Assembly (NCBI GenBank): GCA_031430435.1
Contig: JANPBM010000110.1
Coordinates: 62,001-126,000 of the forward strand
Length of the DNA: 64,000 nucleotides
Direction of reading: 5' to 3'
Source: JANNVK01 sp031430435
GTDB lineage: Bacteria > Acidobacteriota > Blastocatellia > Pyrinomonadales > Pyrinomonadaceae
Shown here piece after piece: positions 48,558 through 56,933 of the stretch. Every line of letters starts with the position of its first letter. The first letter of the stretch is position 1. The translations under genes were made by a program, and so were the position numbers. The notes beneath the pieces are model-generated. The model was not told the DNA's origin, did no database searches, and saw only the letters and a program-made list of their open reading frames with translations.

Positions 48558-49778
48558 ATGAAGTTAAAAAATACACGCTTGACAATTTTGCCGCAAGGAG
48601 ACAACCTGAGCAAAAATGCCAAAACCGGCGTTTCTCTCCATTGTCATACACAATTTTCAAGAGAAATGTTAGATTTTATTCCGCATTATGCCGAAAAGAT
48701 TCCGATAATTTCACATTTTTGGAAAAAAGAGCGCGACAGTTACGTTAAAAAAGAAGGTCGTCAAATTGATTTTGAAACTGCTTTCTGGTCGCCGCCGTTA
48801 GACGAAAATCAAGTTTATTCGTTTGAAAAAAATCAGATAAATAAGCTCGGTTTAGACGCGATTGTTTCGATTACCGATCACGATAACATCGGCGCGAATT
48901 TAAGTTTGAATGAAACTTTGCAAGGCGAATCTGCTCCGATTTCGCTTGAATGGACGGTGCCTTTTGATTACGGTTTTTTTCACCTCGGCGTTCACAACTT
49001 GCCGAAACACAATGCTTTAGAAATTTCCAAACAACTGCTCGATTACACTTTTCAAATTGAAAACCAAACAAACGAACGCCTCCGCGAGCTTTTCGCAATG
49101 CTTGACGATTTACCCGAAGTTTTGATTATTTTCAATCATCCGTTGTGGGATATTGAAATGGTCGGAAAGGAAAAACACGAGATTTTGCTCAAGAATTTTC
49201 TTGCCGAATTCGGTCATCGGATTCACGCGCTGGAATTCAACGGTTTTCGTTCGTGGTCGGAAAATAAAGCAACAATCGAACTCGCCGAATCGCTCGGAAT
49301 GCCGATTGTAACCGGCGGCGACAGACACGGCTGTCAGCCGAACACGGTCATAAATCTGACGAACGGCAAAACTTTTGCGGAGTTTGCGGACGAAATACGA
49401 ACCGACAAACACAGCGAAATTGTTTTGTTGCCCGAACATTCCGAGCCGCTTCATTCGCGTCAATTACAATCGTTTTCAGAAATCTTGAAGTATTACGAAG
49501 ACTTTCCCGAAGGCAGAAAACGCTGGTTCGACCGTGTTCACATCAACGCCGACGGTTTGGGCGTACGACAACTTTCCGTGCATTGGAAACGCGGCGGTCC
49601 GGCGTGGTTGCGTTGGGCAATTTGGACGCTCGGCGTGCTGGGAAATTCAAAACTTCGCCCTTTTTTCCGTCTCGCAATGAAAGAAAAAGACGTTATTCCG
49701 CCACAACTTAACCACGAAACACGAATAATCGGCGAAAATATATCAACCGAAAATCGTCCGCTGATAACCGACAACTGA
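48558..49778 (+). CDS. PHP-domain metal-dependent hydrolase
   Basis: 406 residues from the ATG at 48558 (AAGGAG ribosome-binding site; an upstream start adds eight residues). It has PHP-type metal ligands: SLHCHTQFSREML, VSITDHDNIGANL, IIFNHPLWD, FNGFRSW, VTGGDRHGCQPN. PHP enzymes are phosphoesterases or nucleases; the particular substrate is unknown. The C-terminal 100 residues (RWFDRVHINADG... AWLRWAIWTLGVLG) are an unusual basic, partly hydrophobic extension that could be membrane-associated. It leads a PHP - GT4 - membrane protein - GT4 run, so a sugar phosphate or lipid-linked product is plausible. Confidence 0.8.
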   Translation: MKLKNTRLTILPQGDNLSKNAKTGVSLHCHTQFSREMLDFIPHYAEKIPIISHFWKKERDSYVKKEGRQIDFETAFWSPPLDENQVYSFEKNQINKLGLDAIVSITDHDNIGANLSLNETLQGESAPISLEWTVPFDYGFFHLGVHNLPKHNALEISKQLLDYTFQIENQTNERLRELFAMLDDLPEVLIIFNHPLWDIEMVGKEKHEILLKNFLAEFGHRIHALEFNGFRSWSENKATIELAESLGMPIVTGGDRHGCQPNTVINLTNGKTFAEFADEIRTDKHSEIVLLPEHSEPLHSRQLQSFSEILKYYEDFPEGRKRWFDRVHINADGLGVRQLSVHWKRGGPAWLRWAIWTLGVLGNSKLRPFFRLAMKEKDVIPPQLNHETRIIGENISTENRPLITDN

Positions 49779-49852
49779 ATTGAGTCATTTTGCCGGTTTT
49801 TCGTTGACGATTAAACCGATGGATAGATGAATAAATGACTCAATGCGTCAAT
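49779..49852. repeat. Inverted repeat / heptad-like spacer before the first glycosyltransferase
   Basis: ATTGAGTCATTT (49779-49790) is the exact reverse complement of AAATGACTCAAT (49833-49844). The intervening and following sequence runs in loose 7-bp steps (GATGGAT, AGATGAA, TAAATGA, CTCAATG, CGTCAAT). A second overlapping pair TTGACG/CGTCAA lies around the centre. It fits the arm-spacer-arm design of the other arrays in degenerate form and fills the gap up to the ATG at 49859. Confidence 0.65.
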
Positions 49853-49858
49853 TTTTAG

Positions 49859-51049
49859 ATGAATAATCAAATTCCCCGCATCGCTTTTTTCCCGGATTCG
49901 TATTTGGAAGTAAACGGCGCGGCAATGACTTGCCGAAGATTGGTCGGGTTTGCCGAGAAAAACGGCTATCCTTTTTTGTGCGTTTACGCGGGAGAAAAAA
50001 CTGAAACAACGACCGCCGGAAGCGTAACACACCTTTCGCTGAAACGTTCACCGTTGGCGATTCCGATGGACGAAGGTTTGAAATACGATCCGCTTTTTAA
50101 TCGTTATTTATCCAAAATCGGCAAGGCATTGGATGACTTCCAACCCGATGTCCTTCATTTAACAGGACTTAACGATGTGAGTATCTGTGCCGCAATTCTC
50201 GCCCACAAACGTCAAATTCCGCTGATCGGTTCATGGCACACAAATTTGCACGAATTCGCATCGCGGCGTTTGCAAAGAATGTTTCGCTTTTTACCGAAAC
50301 ATATCAATAAATCAATCGCCCGTTTTGCCGAACGAAAAATCTTTCAAGGTTCACTCCTCTATTACAAAATGCCGAAAGTTGTGCTTTCACCAAATCCGGA
50401 ATTGGCGGAAGCGTTGGGAAAATCGGGCAGATTATCGCTTTTAATGCCGCGCGGAATTGATTCGGATATTTTTTCGCCCGCCAAACGAACGGTCAGCGAC
50501 GGAGTTTTTCGCTTTGGGTTTGTCGGCAGACTTCGGGCGGAAAAAAATGTGCGGTTGCTGATAAATTTAGAAAAACGTCTGCTCGAAGCGGGAATAAAAA
50601 ACTTCAAATTTCTAATTGTCGGAGAAGGAAACGAACGCGAATTGCTCGAAAAAAATATGCGGAATGTCGAATTTACCGGCTTTTTATCGGGCGAAAAACT
50701 TGCGGAAGCATACGCCAATATGGATATTTTCGTTTTTCCGTCGGAAACCGATGCTTTCGGGAACGTGATTCAAGAAGCAAATTGTTCCGGCGTTCCGGCG
50801 ATTGTTTCGCATCTCGGCGGACCGAAATTTGTCATCAAAAACGGTGAAACAGGTTTTGTCGCAGAGAATTTGGAAGATTACGTCCGGTTTTCGATCGAGT
50901 TGTTGAATAATCCCGAAAAATTGTCGAAAATGAAATCAGCCTCGCGTGAGTTTGTTTTATTGCGTTCGTGGGATTCGGTTTTTGAAGGCGTTTATAACGG
51001 TTACGAAAAAACGCTCGAAATTGCCAAAGAACGAGGTCAAAGTGTTTAG
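49859..51049 (+). CDS. GT4-family glycosyltransferase
   Basis: 396 residues with the GT-B fold of family 4. The N-terminal domain is RIAFFPDSYLEVNGAAMTCRRLVG; FQPDVLHLTGL and IGSWHTNLHEF lie mid-domain. The C-terminal nucleotide-binding domain has FGFVGRLRAEKNVRLLI, FLIVGEGNERELLEKN, and the E-x7-E-like motif FPSETDAFGNVIQEANCSGVPAI. It resembles PimB/MgtA-type enzymes that transfer mannose or glucose to lipid carriers. There is no clear ribosome-binding site (TTTTTAG just before the ATG). It is followed at 1-bp distance by the membrane-protein gene. Confidence 0.92.
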   Translation: MNNQIPRIAFFPDSYLEVNGAAMTCRRLVGFAEKNGYPFLCVYAGEKTETTTAGSVTHLSLKRSPLAIPMDEGLKYDPLFNRYLSKIGKALDDFQPDVLHLTGLNDVSICAAILAHKRQIPLIGSWHTNLHEFASRRLQRMFRFLPKHINKSIARFAERKIFQGSLLYYKMPKVVLSPNPELAEALGKSGRLSLLMPRGIDSDIFSPAKRTVSDGVFRFGFVGRLRAEKNVRLLINLEKRLLEAGIKNFKFLIVGEGNERELLEKNMRNVEFTGFLSGEKLAEAYANMDIFVFPSETDAFGNVIQEANCSGVPAIVSHLGGPKFVIKNGETGFVAENLEDYVRFSIELLNNPEKLSKMKSASREFVLLRSWDSVFEGVYNGYEKTLEIAKERGQSV

Positions 51050-51050
51050 A

Positions 51051-51818
51051 ATGAAAGATTTAGATTTACCAAACCAAGTAATGCCCGAAACAATCAGCGG
51101 CGTTTTGAAAGTTTTACTGAAAGATCCGCTTGCCGTAATTTGGCGTTGGCATTGGAAGGCGGCGGTTATGAGCGGATTTTTTCGCGGACTGATTTTTTTT
51201 ATGTCATATAAAAAAGAAGGTTTCGCGGTCGCGGTCGGAGCAATGTTTGCCCAGTTTTTTTCGCGGATGCTTTTCGGCGGCGTAAACGGCGCAATCATCC
51301 AATCTTTCAGCCGAGTTAAACCGCAATGGCACGCCTTTTTAGCGGTGCCGTTAGTACTTGCGGTTTTCAGTCATTTGATTGAATTTGCAGTGCAAAGCGT
51401 TTACGATAACTATTACGGCACAAGTTCGATGGGCAAAGCAATCACCGTATCTGTTGCAATATCAATACTTTCCGCTATTTTTAATTTATATGCGATGAGT
51501 CGCGGGACTTTTTTGGTGAAGGACGAACGACAGCAAAGTTTTTGGCGGGATTTGCAAAACGCACCTCGTTTGGTCTTTGATTTTATGGCGTTTGTGCCGC
51601 TTAGAATTTGCGAAATGATTGCTGAAAAAAGCTACGCGTCGGCAATTTTGACTGCGATTTTGACAAGTGTTTCAGCCGGAAGTTTGATCGGAATGTCGCG
51701 CGGAAAATTAAATTGGGGAATTATTGCCGCCGGCGTAACTTTCGGCTTAATTATTATTTCGGTCATCCTGATTTTTGCTCTAAACGTGAGAAAACTAAAA
51801 GAATGCGAGAGCGATTGA
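51051..51818 (+). CDS. Hypothetical multi-pass membrane protein of the glycosyltransferase cluster
   Basis: 255 residues starting at the ATG at 51051, 1 nt after the preceding stop, with GAGG 12 nt upstream. It has about six hydrophobic segments. An amphipathic start (LLKDPLAVIWRWHWKAAVMSGFFRG) precedes membrane helices; the central loop is YDNYYGTSSMGKAI. No family is recognised. The gene context (two GT4 enzymes and a PHP hydrolase) suggests membrane anchoring or export of a glycolipid. Confidence 0.7.
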   Translation: MKDLDLPNQVMPETISGVLKVLLKDPLAVIWRWHWKAAVMSGFFRGLIFFMSYKKEGFAVAVGAMFAQFFSRMLFGGVNGAIIQSFSRVKPQWHAFLAVPLVLAVFSHLIEFAVQSVYDNYYGTSSMGKAITVSVAISILSAIFNLYAMSRGTFLVKDERQQSFWRDLQNAPRLVFDFMAFVPLRICEMIAEKSYASAILTAILTSVSAGSLIGMSRGKLNWGIIAAGVTFGLIIISVILIFALNVRKLKECESD

Positions 51819-51831
51819 TAACAAAATTACT

Positions 51832-51978
51832 CGAAATTTACCAAAAGCCGACCGAAATTTATAAAAAATCGCTCGGAATTTGTCTGAATCTGATTAGAAC
51901 TTGTCAGATTCCGCCCCGAATTTGTTAAAAATCGCTTGGAATTTGATTAAAATCAGCCGGAATTTATCTGAAAAACAC
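51832..51978. repeat. Seven-unit 21-bp degenerate tandem repeat
   Basis: Units begin at 51832, 51853, 51874, 51895, 51916, 51937 and 51958, each exactly 21 bp, with consensus near CGGAATTTNTNNAAAATCGCT; an eighth partial unit starts at 51979. The array lies between the membrane-protein gene and the second glycosyltransferase. It is open in two frames, giving heptapeptide repeats such as NLLKIAW-NLIKISR-NLSEKHL. The period is 3 x 7. Confidence 0.88.
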
Positions 51979-53328
51979 TTGAAATCTGTTCACATCACAA
52001 ATTATTACCACAAAACTTCGGGCGGCGTGAGTACAAGTTACAATAAATTGCTCGAAGCCGCCGAACGGCACGGTCGTTTTGTGCGTTTAATCGTGCCGGC
52101 GGAAACGGATTCGGTCGAAGAGGTGAACGAATTTGCGAAAATTTATTACGTTGCCGCACCGTCTTCGCCTTTTTTTGATAAACGTTATCGGCTGATGATG
52201 CCGTGGCAATATCTTTTGAAAGATTCGCCGATTCGTAAAATTTTACTCGCGGAAATGCCCGATATGATTGAGGTTTACGACAATTATTCGCTCACATTTA
52301 TCGCCGGAATGATTAGAATCGGCAAATTTAAGAAACTCGGCAGACCGCTGTTGGTTTACTTTACGGGCGAAAGATTCGATACGATTGTTGCCTCGTTTGT
52401 TTCAAAAGGCAGATTTGGAAATTGGTTTTCGCGGCGTTTGACGGGAAACTATAATCTCGCAATGTTCGATTTTTATATCGCAAATTCGTTGTTTGTTGCC
52501 GAAGAACTTTATCAATCTTTGCAAAAAAAACACAATCCGCGCAGATTTGAATCGTTTTTTAATTTCTGCCAACGGTTTTTTCGAGCAGCGAAAGTTCCGC
52601 TTTCGCAACGATTGGCGATTTGTCCGCGCGGAGTCGATGCAAGTTTTTTCAACCCGAATCGCACATCGATCGACCTCAAACGCGAAATGCGGGAACGCGC
52701 AAACATTCCGCCGGACTCGATTGTTTTGCTTTCGTCAACCAGACTTTCACCCGAAAAAAATGTTCGATTTTTACCCGAAATTATGGAAGTTTTGGCGAGA
52801 AATACGGACTATGATTTCAGACTTTTGGTTGCGGGCGAAGGTCCGCAAGCCGATTGGTTGCAAGCTGAAACCGATAAACGTTTTCCAAACAAAATTATCC
52901 GAATCGGACATCTCGACAAAGAAACTTTAGCCGATTATTACGCCAATTCGGATGCGTTTATTCATCCGAATCCGCGCGAGCCGTTCGGCAATGTTGTTCA
53001 GGAGGCGTTGGCTTCGGGCGTTCCCGTGATTGTCCCGAATTCGGGCGGAGTTTTGGCTTCGGCAAATAATGAAAATGCGTGGCTGTGCGATTTATCCGGC
53101 GAAAGTTTCGCCGATGCGATTATTGAAACGATTGAAAATAAACAACTTCGCACGCAAAAAACAAATAATGCGATAAAGTTTGCTCAGACTCACACGCACA
53201 CCGCCGCGACCGATTTACTCTTTGAAACCTACGACAAAATGTTTGCCGACTTTCAAAATCGGCGTGAACTTTTTGATTATAAAGAGAAAGCAAACGACGT
53301 AAATTTTACGGAAATTATCGACAAATAA
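51979..53328 (+). CDS. GT4-family glycosyltransferase, second copy
   Basis: About 449 residues if started at the TTG at 51979 (KSVHITNYYHKTSGGVSTSY, a typical GT4 opening). The frame is open back to a TTG at 51901 but that part is the 21-bp repeat; no ATG is available. C-terminal domain motifs: AICPRGVDASFFNP, VLLSSTRLSPEKNVRFLPEI, LLVAGEGPQADWL, FIHPNPREPFGNVVQEALASGVPVIVP. A 60-residue insert in the N-terminal domain (NLAMFDFYIANSLFVAEELYQSL...) separates the acceptor loops. It likely works with the upstream GT4 on the same glycan or glycolipid. Confidence 0.88.
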   Translation: MKSVHITNYYHKTSGGVSTSYNKLLEAAERHGRFVRLIVPAETDSVEEVNEFAKIYYVAAPSSPFFDKRYRLMMPWQYLLKDSPIRKILLAEMPDMIEVYDNYSLTFIAGMIRIGKFKKLGRPLLVYFTGERFDTIVASFVSKGRFGNWFSRRLTGNYNLAMFDFYIANSLFVAEELYQSLQKKHNPRRFESFFNFCQRFFRAAKVPLSQRLAICPRGVDASFFNPNRTSIDLKREMRERANIPPDSIVLLSSTRLSPEKNVRFLPEIMEVLARNTDYDFRLLVAGEGPQADWLQAETDKRFPNKIIRIGHLDKETLADYYANSDAFIHPNPREPFGNVVQEALASGVPVIVPNSGGVLASANNENAWLCDLSGESFADAIIETIENKQLRTQKTNNAIKFAQTHTHTAATDLLFETYDKMFADFQNRRELFDYKEKANDVNFTEIIDK

Positions 53329-53349
53329 TTTGAAACAATCATTTACTTT

Positions 53350-55428
53350 TTACCTGCCGTCTTTCGGGTCATACGCGTTTGCCATATATTTTTTAATCGC
53401 GTCGTCTGAATTATTATAGCTTTCGCCGGCGGCTTCGGCGCGTTTGTAGGCGGCAACGGCGCGAGTTCGGTCACCTTTCGCATCATAGGCGTTGCCCATT
53501 TTAATATTCGCCCAAATTCCTAACCAACTCGGCGATAAGTTTCCGTTCAAAGCCGCCTTGAAATTATCGATTGCCACATCATAATTCCGTTGGTCAAGGT
53601 AAATTAAACCAAGATGATAATAAACCCAAGAATTATTGCGGTCGAGCTTTAAGGCTTGCTCGAATTGGGCTTGAGCTTCGGCAAAATTGCCGTCCTTAAA
53701 TAGTTCGATGCCGCGTCGAGCGATTGCCGAAATGCGTAAATCTTCTGAAATCCTGAGCATTTTGTAATTCGGGTCAATAATAACTTCGATTGGTTTGCCG
53801 TTTGATTCAAAGTTAAAATCTTCGCTCGCATCTTCGATATTAACCACGACTGTCTTCGTTTCATTCTCGCCTTCCGCTCGCAATTTCAGTTCTATCGGCA
53901 GCCGTAAATTGTCATAATTCTGTTTTATCGTGCCGCGCGTTACAAATTTTCCGGCGCGAGTTCGGATGATTTGATAATCGACCGAGAATTCGGGAACGCC
54001 CGTACTTTCAACCCAACGAGCAAAGAAATAGCGCATATTATTGCCCGAAATACGGGTCGCAAGTTTTTCAAAATCATCGATCGAAGCATTTTTCCCGCGA
54101 TATTCTTCTAAAAACAAGCGCAGAAGTTGGTTAAATTTCGGCGGACGAAGCGTGTCGCGCAAGAGCCGATAAACCAGTGCGCCTTTGCCGTACATTATGT
54201 ATTGATACGCGGTCGATTGGTCGTCGAGCGTGGCGGAAACGCGGACGAGCGAAGCGGTTTGTTCAAATGTCAACGATTTTTCCAATAATTCGCGGTTCAA
54301 ATCTTCGAGTGTCGCACCCGTAAACTTGTTTTCACGCAGTTCAAACGAACTGTATTCCGCCAAACCTTGCGACAACCACGCATCATCGAACGATTTCAGC
54401 CCGACCGTTTGTCCCCACCATTGCAGCGCAATTTCGCGTTGTAATCGAGCTTCGGTCGTTTCTCTGCCTTTTTCAAACAATCTTCCCGCCATAAAAATCA
54501 TTCCCGGAGCCGAATAAAATTCGAGGCTTTCGTCGTCGATTTGAGCGATAATAAGTTTTTTTCCGCAATCGGGCGCACCGAATTGTTTGGTGTAATAATC
54601 CATTGCTCGTCCGACAATTTCACCGTAATTAGCCACCAAACCGTCATCGCCGATTTTGGTTATAAACTGTAATTCGTAATCGCCGAAACGAAGTGTTTTA
54701 GTTGTGTATTTACCAAATGCAAAGTTGCCGATAAGAGCAGGTTTTGATTGCGTAAACCGATATTTTCCGCCCGCGTTTATAACTGCAACATCACTGTATC
54801 CAAAGGCTTGGGAACCCGGCGGGACGCTCAAAGTAATATCCGAAGTCGCGCGGTCAGCCGCGTAATCGTGAAACGGAAACCACCGCGAAGCATACAATAA
54901 ATAGCCGAAATTATCGCCGACAAACGCTAATCTTTTCGTCAAAAGCGGTCCGCCTTCGGGCGTTACCAACGCTCCGGCATATTTGAAACGCAACGTTACA
55001 GAAGTTCCTTTGGCGACCGCTTCGCCCAAATCTATCTTCACGCTCGGACCTAAATCGCCGACACCGACTTGGTCTTGAATAAAAGTAACGACGCTTTTTC
55101 CGCTCGGTTCGGCAATAACTTTCGATGCCGGTTTGGTTTTCGGCAACGGTGTCGGCGAAACGCTCATCGCCGCATTTGTCTGCGCAACCTTCGCAATACT
55201 CTCGATTTTCAGCGAACCGTTCAGCTCAAACGAAATTGTCCGCGTGTCTTCAAGTACCGTAAACGTAACGTCGGCAACCGCTTTCAACTGATTCGACGAA
55301 CTTGTTTGAGCGTCTAATTTATAGTTTGTTACATCAAACGGCGTGCGTTGGGTTTGGGCAAAAAGTGCCGGCGAAAAAAAGCAGGTCGCTAAAATTGTTA
55401 AGTTAATTTGAAAAAGTCGTTTGTTCAT
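53350..55428 (-). CDS. M1-aminopeptidase-like protein lacking the zinc site, with C-terminal TPRs
   Basis: 692 residues with a signal peptide (MNKRLFQINLTILATCFFSPALFAQ). The central part follows the M1 (gluzincin) fold: an N-terminal beta domain, then LEFYSAPGMIFMAG at the GxMEN position, and REIALQWWGQTV...DDAWLSQGLAEYSS at the HExxH-x18-E site. Both zinc histidines are replaced (R, L) and the third ligand Glu is Gln, so zinc catalysis is not expected. The C-terminal 110 residues are three TPR units (ARRGIELFKDGNFAEAQAQ, SWVYYHLGLIYLDQRNYD, GNAYDAKGDRTRAVAAY). It is probably a periplasmic scaffold or sensor derived from a peptidase. Confidence 0.85.
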   Translation of the reverse strand: MNKRLFQINLTILATCFFSPALFAQTQRTPFDVTNYKLDAQTSSSNQLKAVADVTFTVLEDTRTISFELNGSLKIESIAKVAQTNAAMSVSPTPLPKTKPASKVIAEPSGKSVVTFIQDQVGVGDLGPSVKIDLGEAVAKGTSVTLRFKYAGALVTPEGGPLLTKRLAFVGDNFGYLLYASRWFPFHDYAADRATSDITLSVPPGSQAFGYSDVAVINAGGKYRFTQSKPALIGNFAFGKYTTKTLRFGDYELQFITKIGDDGLVANYGEIVGRAMDYYTKQFGAPDCGKKLIIAQIDDESLEFYSAPGMIFMAGRLFEKGRETTEARLQREIALQWWGQTVGLKSFDDAWLSQGLAEYSSFELRENKFTGATLEDLNRELLEKSLTFEQTASLVRVSATLDDQSTAYQYIMYGKGALVYRLLRDTLRPPKFNQLLRLFLEEYRGKNASIDDFEKLATRISGNNMRYFFARWVESTGVPEFSVDYQIIRTRAGKFVTRGTIKQNYDNLRLPIELKLRAEGENETKTVVVNIEDASEDFNFESNGKPIEVIIDPNYKMLRISEDLRISAIARRGIELFKDGNFAEAQAQFEQALKLDRNNSWVYYHLGLIYLDQRNYDVAIDNFKAALNGNLSPSWLGIWANIKMGNAYDAKGDRTRAVAAYKRAEAAGESYNNSDDAIKKYMANAYDPKDGR

Positions 55429-55454
55429 ATACTAAATTATGATGTTTGAAAGTC

Positions 55455-56693
55455 TCATTTAGTTGGCTTTTGTAAAAGTAAAAACTTGATTGCTTCGGCA
55501 AGCGTGCGGTCGGATTTTTCCCGAAAATCATTTATGTTTAGGTTTACCACCAAATCCGGCGTGATTCCGTTGGTTTCAACGCGAAAGTTTTTGGCGGAAA
55601 TAAATCCGATTTGACTGAATTCAAGCTCGCCGTCTTTGATTTCTTTGGCACCCGCGATTCCCAGCAAACAACCGCAACTGGTTGAACCGACAACCTTTGC
55701 GCGTTCGCTTTCTTGTAATCCGATTGCCAAAAGTTCCGAACCGCTTGCCGAATCTTTATCGACCAAAATAACAATCGGCGAACTGTAAATTTGACTTCCT
55801 TTGTCGCCGACAAAAATTTCTTTCGGCTCTTTACCGCGCCATTTTGCTTTGCCGAACGAAGTTTTTTTATTAACCAGCCAACCCGCAACTTTTTCGACAA
55901 AATTGACTTGACCGCCGCCGTTGTCGCGTAAATCGATAATTAGACCTTGCGTCTCTTTCAAATTTGAAATCGCCGTTTTCAACTTATCGCTCAATTTATC
56001 GTCGAACGTATCGAATTTTACATAACCCAAATTGTCGGATAATTTACGCGAAACAACGTCGAACGACTGATTGAAAATTCGCCGTGTCAGCGAAACTTCG
56101 AGCGTTTTATCGGCGGAATTCGTCAAATTTAATTTGATAACGGAGCCGACTTCGCCGCGAAACAAAGCTCTCAACGATAAAACTTTAACGGCTTGGGCAG
56201 ACGAAGATTTGATGGTTTGTTTGAGTTCGTCAAGCCGTTCGGAAACGTTTCGACCGTCAACCGAATTTATGATCATACCTGCGGTTATACCCGCTTTTTC
56301 CTCGTCCGAACCGGTTTGAACATTTGCCGTGACAATTTTTCCGTCAACTTCTTCGATTCTCAAACCGATGCTTGAAAACTGTTTCTTTTTCTTGAGTTCG
56401 GCTTCTTTCGGAGTCCAAAATCGAGTATGCGCATCTTGTAATTCACGCACCATTTCTTTAATCGAACCGTAAAATTCGTCGTCGCTTTTTGCGGTTTCAA
56501 CCTTCGGGCGATAATCTTCGCGGACTTTTTTCCAATCAACGCCGTTAAATTTATCGTCGTAGTATTTTTGGTTGATGGTTTCCCAAACTTGGTTGAAAAT
56601 TTTCAATCGATTTTCAGGCGTAACTTGCGCAAACGCGACATTTGTAAACAGAAACACCGCTGAAAATATAATACTTATTTTTAACTTATTCAT
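55455..56693 (-). CDS. S41-family (Ctp/tail-specific) peptidase with altered catalytic Lys
   Basis: 412 residues from the ATG at 56693, which starts a signal peptide (MNKLKISIIFSAVFLFTNVAFAQ); a longer frame overlaps the upstream gene. It has an N-terminal helical region, a PDZ-like segment (SIGLRIEEVDGKIVTANVQTGSDEEKAGI), and a core with LGYVKFDTF, LIIDLRDNGGG and VDKDSASGSELLA (nucleophile Ser). The position 25 residues after that Ser, Lys in Ctp proteases, is Cys here (GSTSCGCLLG). Either another residue serves as base or activity differs. It starts 8 bp inside the preceding small gene and is periplasmic. Confidence 0.87.
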   Translation of the reverse strand: MNKLKISIIFSAVFLFTNVAFAQVTPENRLKIFNQVWETINQKYYDDKFNGVDWKKVREDYRPKVETAKSDDEFYGSIKEMVRELQDAHTRFWTPKEAELKKKKQFSSIGLRIEEVDGKIVTANVQTGSDEEKAGITAGMIINSVDGRNVSERLDELKQTIKSSSAQAVKVLSLRALFRGEVGSVIKLNLTNSADKTLEVSLTRRIFNQSFDVVSRKLSDNLGYVKFDTFDDKLSDKLKTAISNLKETQGLIIDLRDNGGGQVNFVEKVAGWLVNKKTSFGKAKWRGKEPKEIFVGDKGSQIYSSPIVILVDKDSASGSELLAIGLQESERAKVVGSTSCGCLLGIAGAKEIKDGELEFSQIGFISAKNFRVETNGITPDLVVNLNINDFREKSDRTLAEAIKFLLLQKPTK

Positions 56694-56892
56694 TTTCTTC
56701 AAACCATTTGCCGATTGCTTTTTCGGCATCGTCCAAAGCCTCGTCCAAAGTTTTATAACTGCTTTTGCCTTCAAAAACAGTTCCGCCTTCGTCAATCGCG
56801 CGAATGAACGAATCGGTTTCGGATTCATAACCGATTTCGAGAATTCCGCCGTCAACCCACCGTGAAATGTTCGGATATTTTTCTTCCATCAT
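56686..56892 (-). CDS. Small acidic hypothetical protein
   Basis: 68 residues: EKYPNISRWVDGGILEIGYESETDSFIRAIDEGGTVFEGKSSYKTLDEALDDAEKAIGKW. A beta-hairpin plus a helix is implied, and the sequence resembles short proteins that often accompany larger genes, but no function is known. The stop overlaps the start of the S41 gene (ATGAATAA), giving tight coupling. It lies 41 bp downstream of the CbbQ/NorQ-type gene, so three genes may form one leftward operon. Confidence 0.75.
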   Translation of the reverse strand: MMEEKYPNISRWVDGGILEIGYESETDSFIRAIDEGGTVFEGKSSYKTLDEALDDAEKAIGKWFEENE

Positions 56893-56933
56893 ATTTTTAT
56901 CAATCGAATTCGGCGGCGATTTATTCCGCCGGC

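Noticed and set aside
51713..51928. Rightward frame overlapping the end of the membrane protein gene
   Set aside because: It is mostly out-of-frame reading of the membrane gene and then of the 21-bp repeat.
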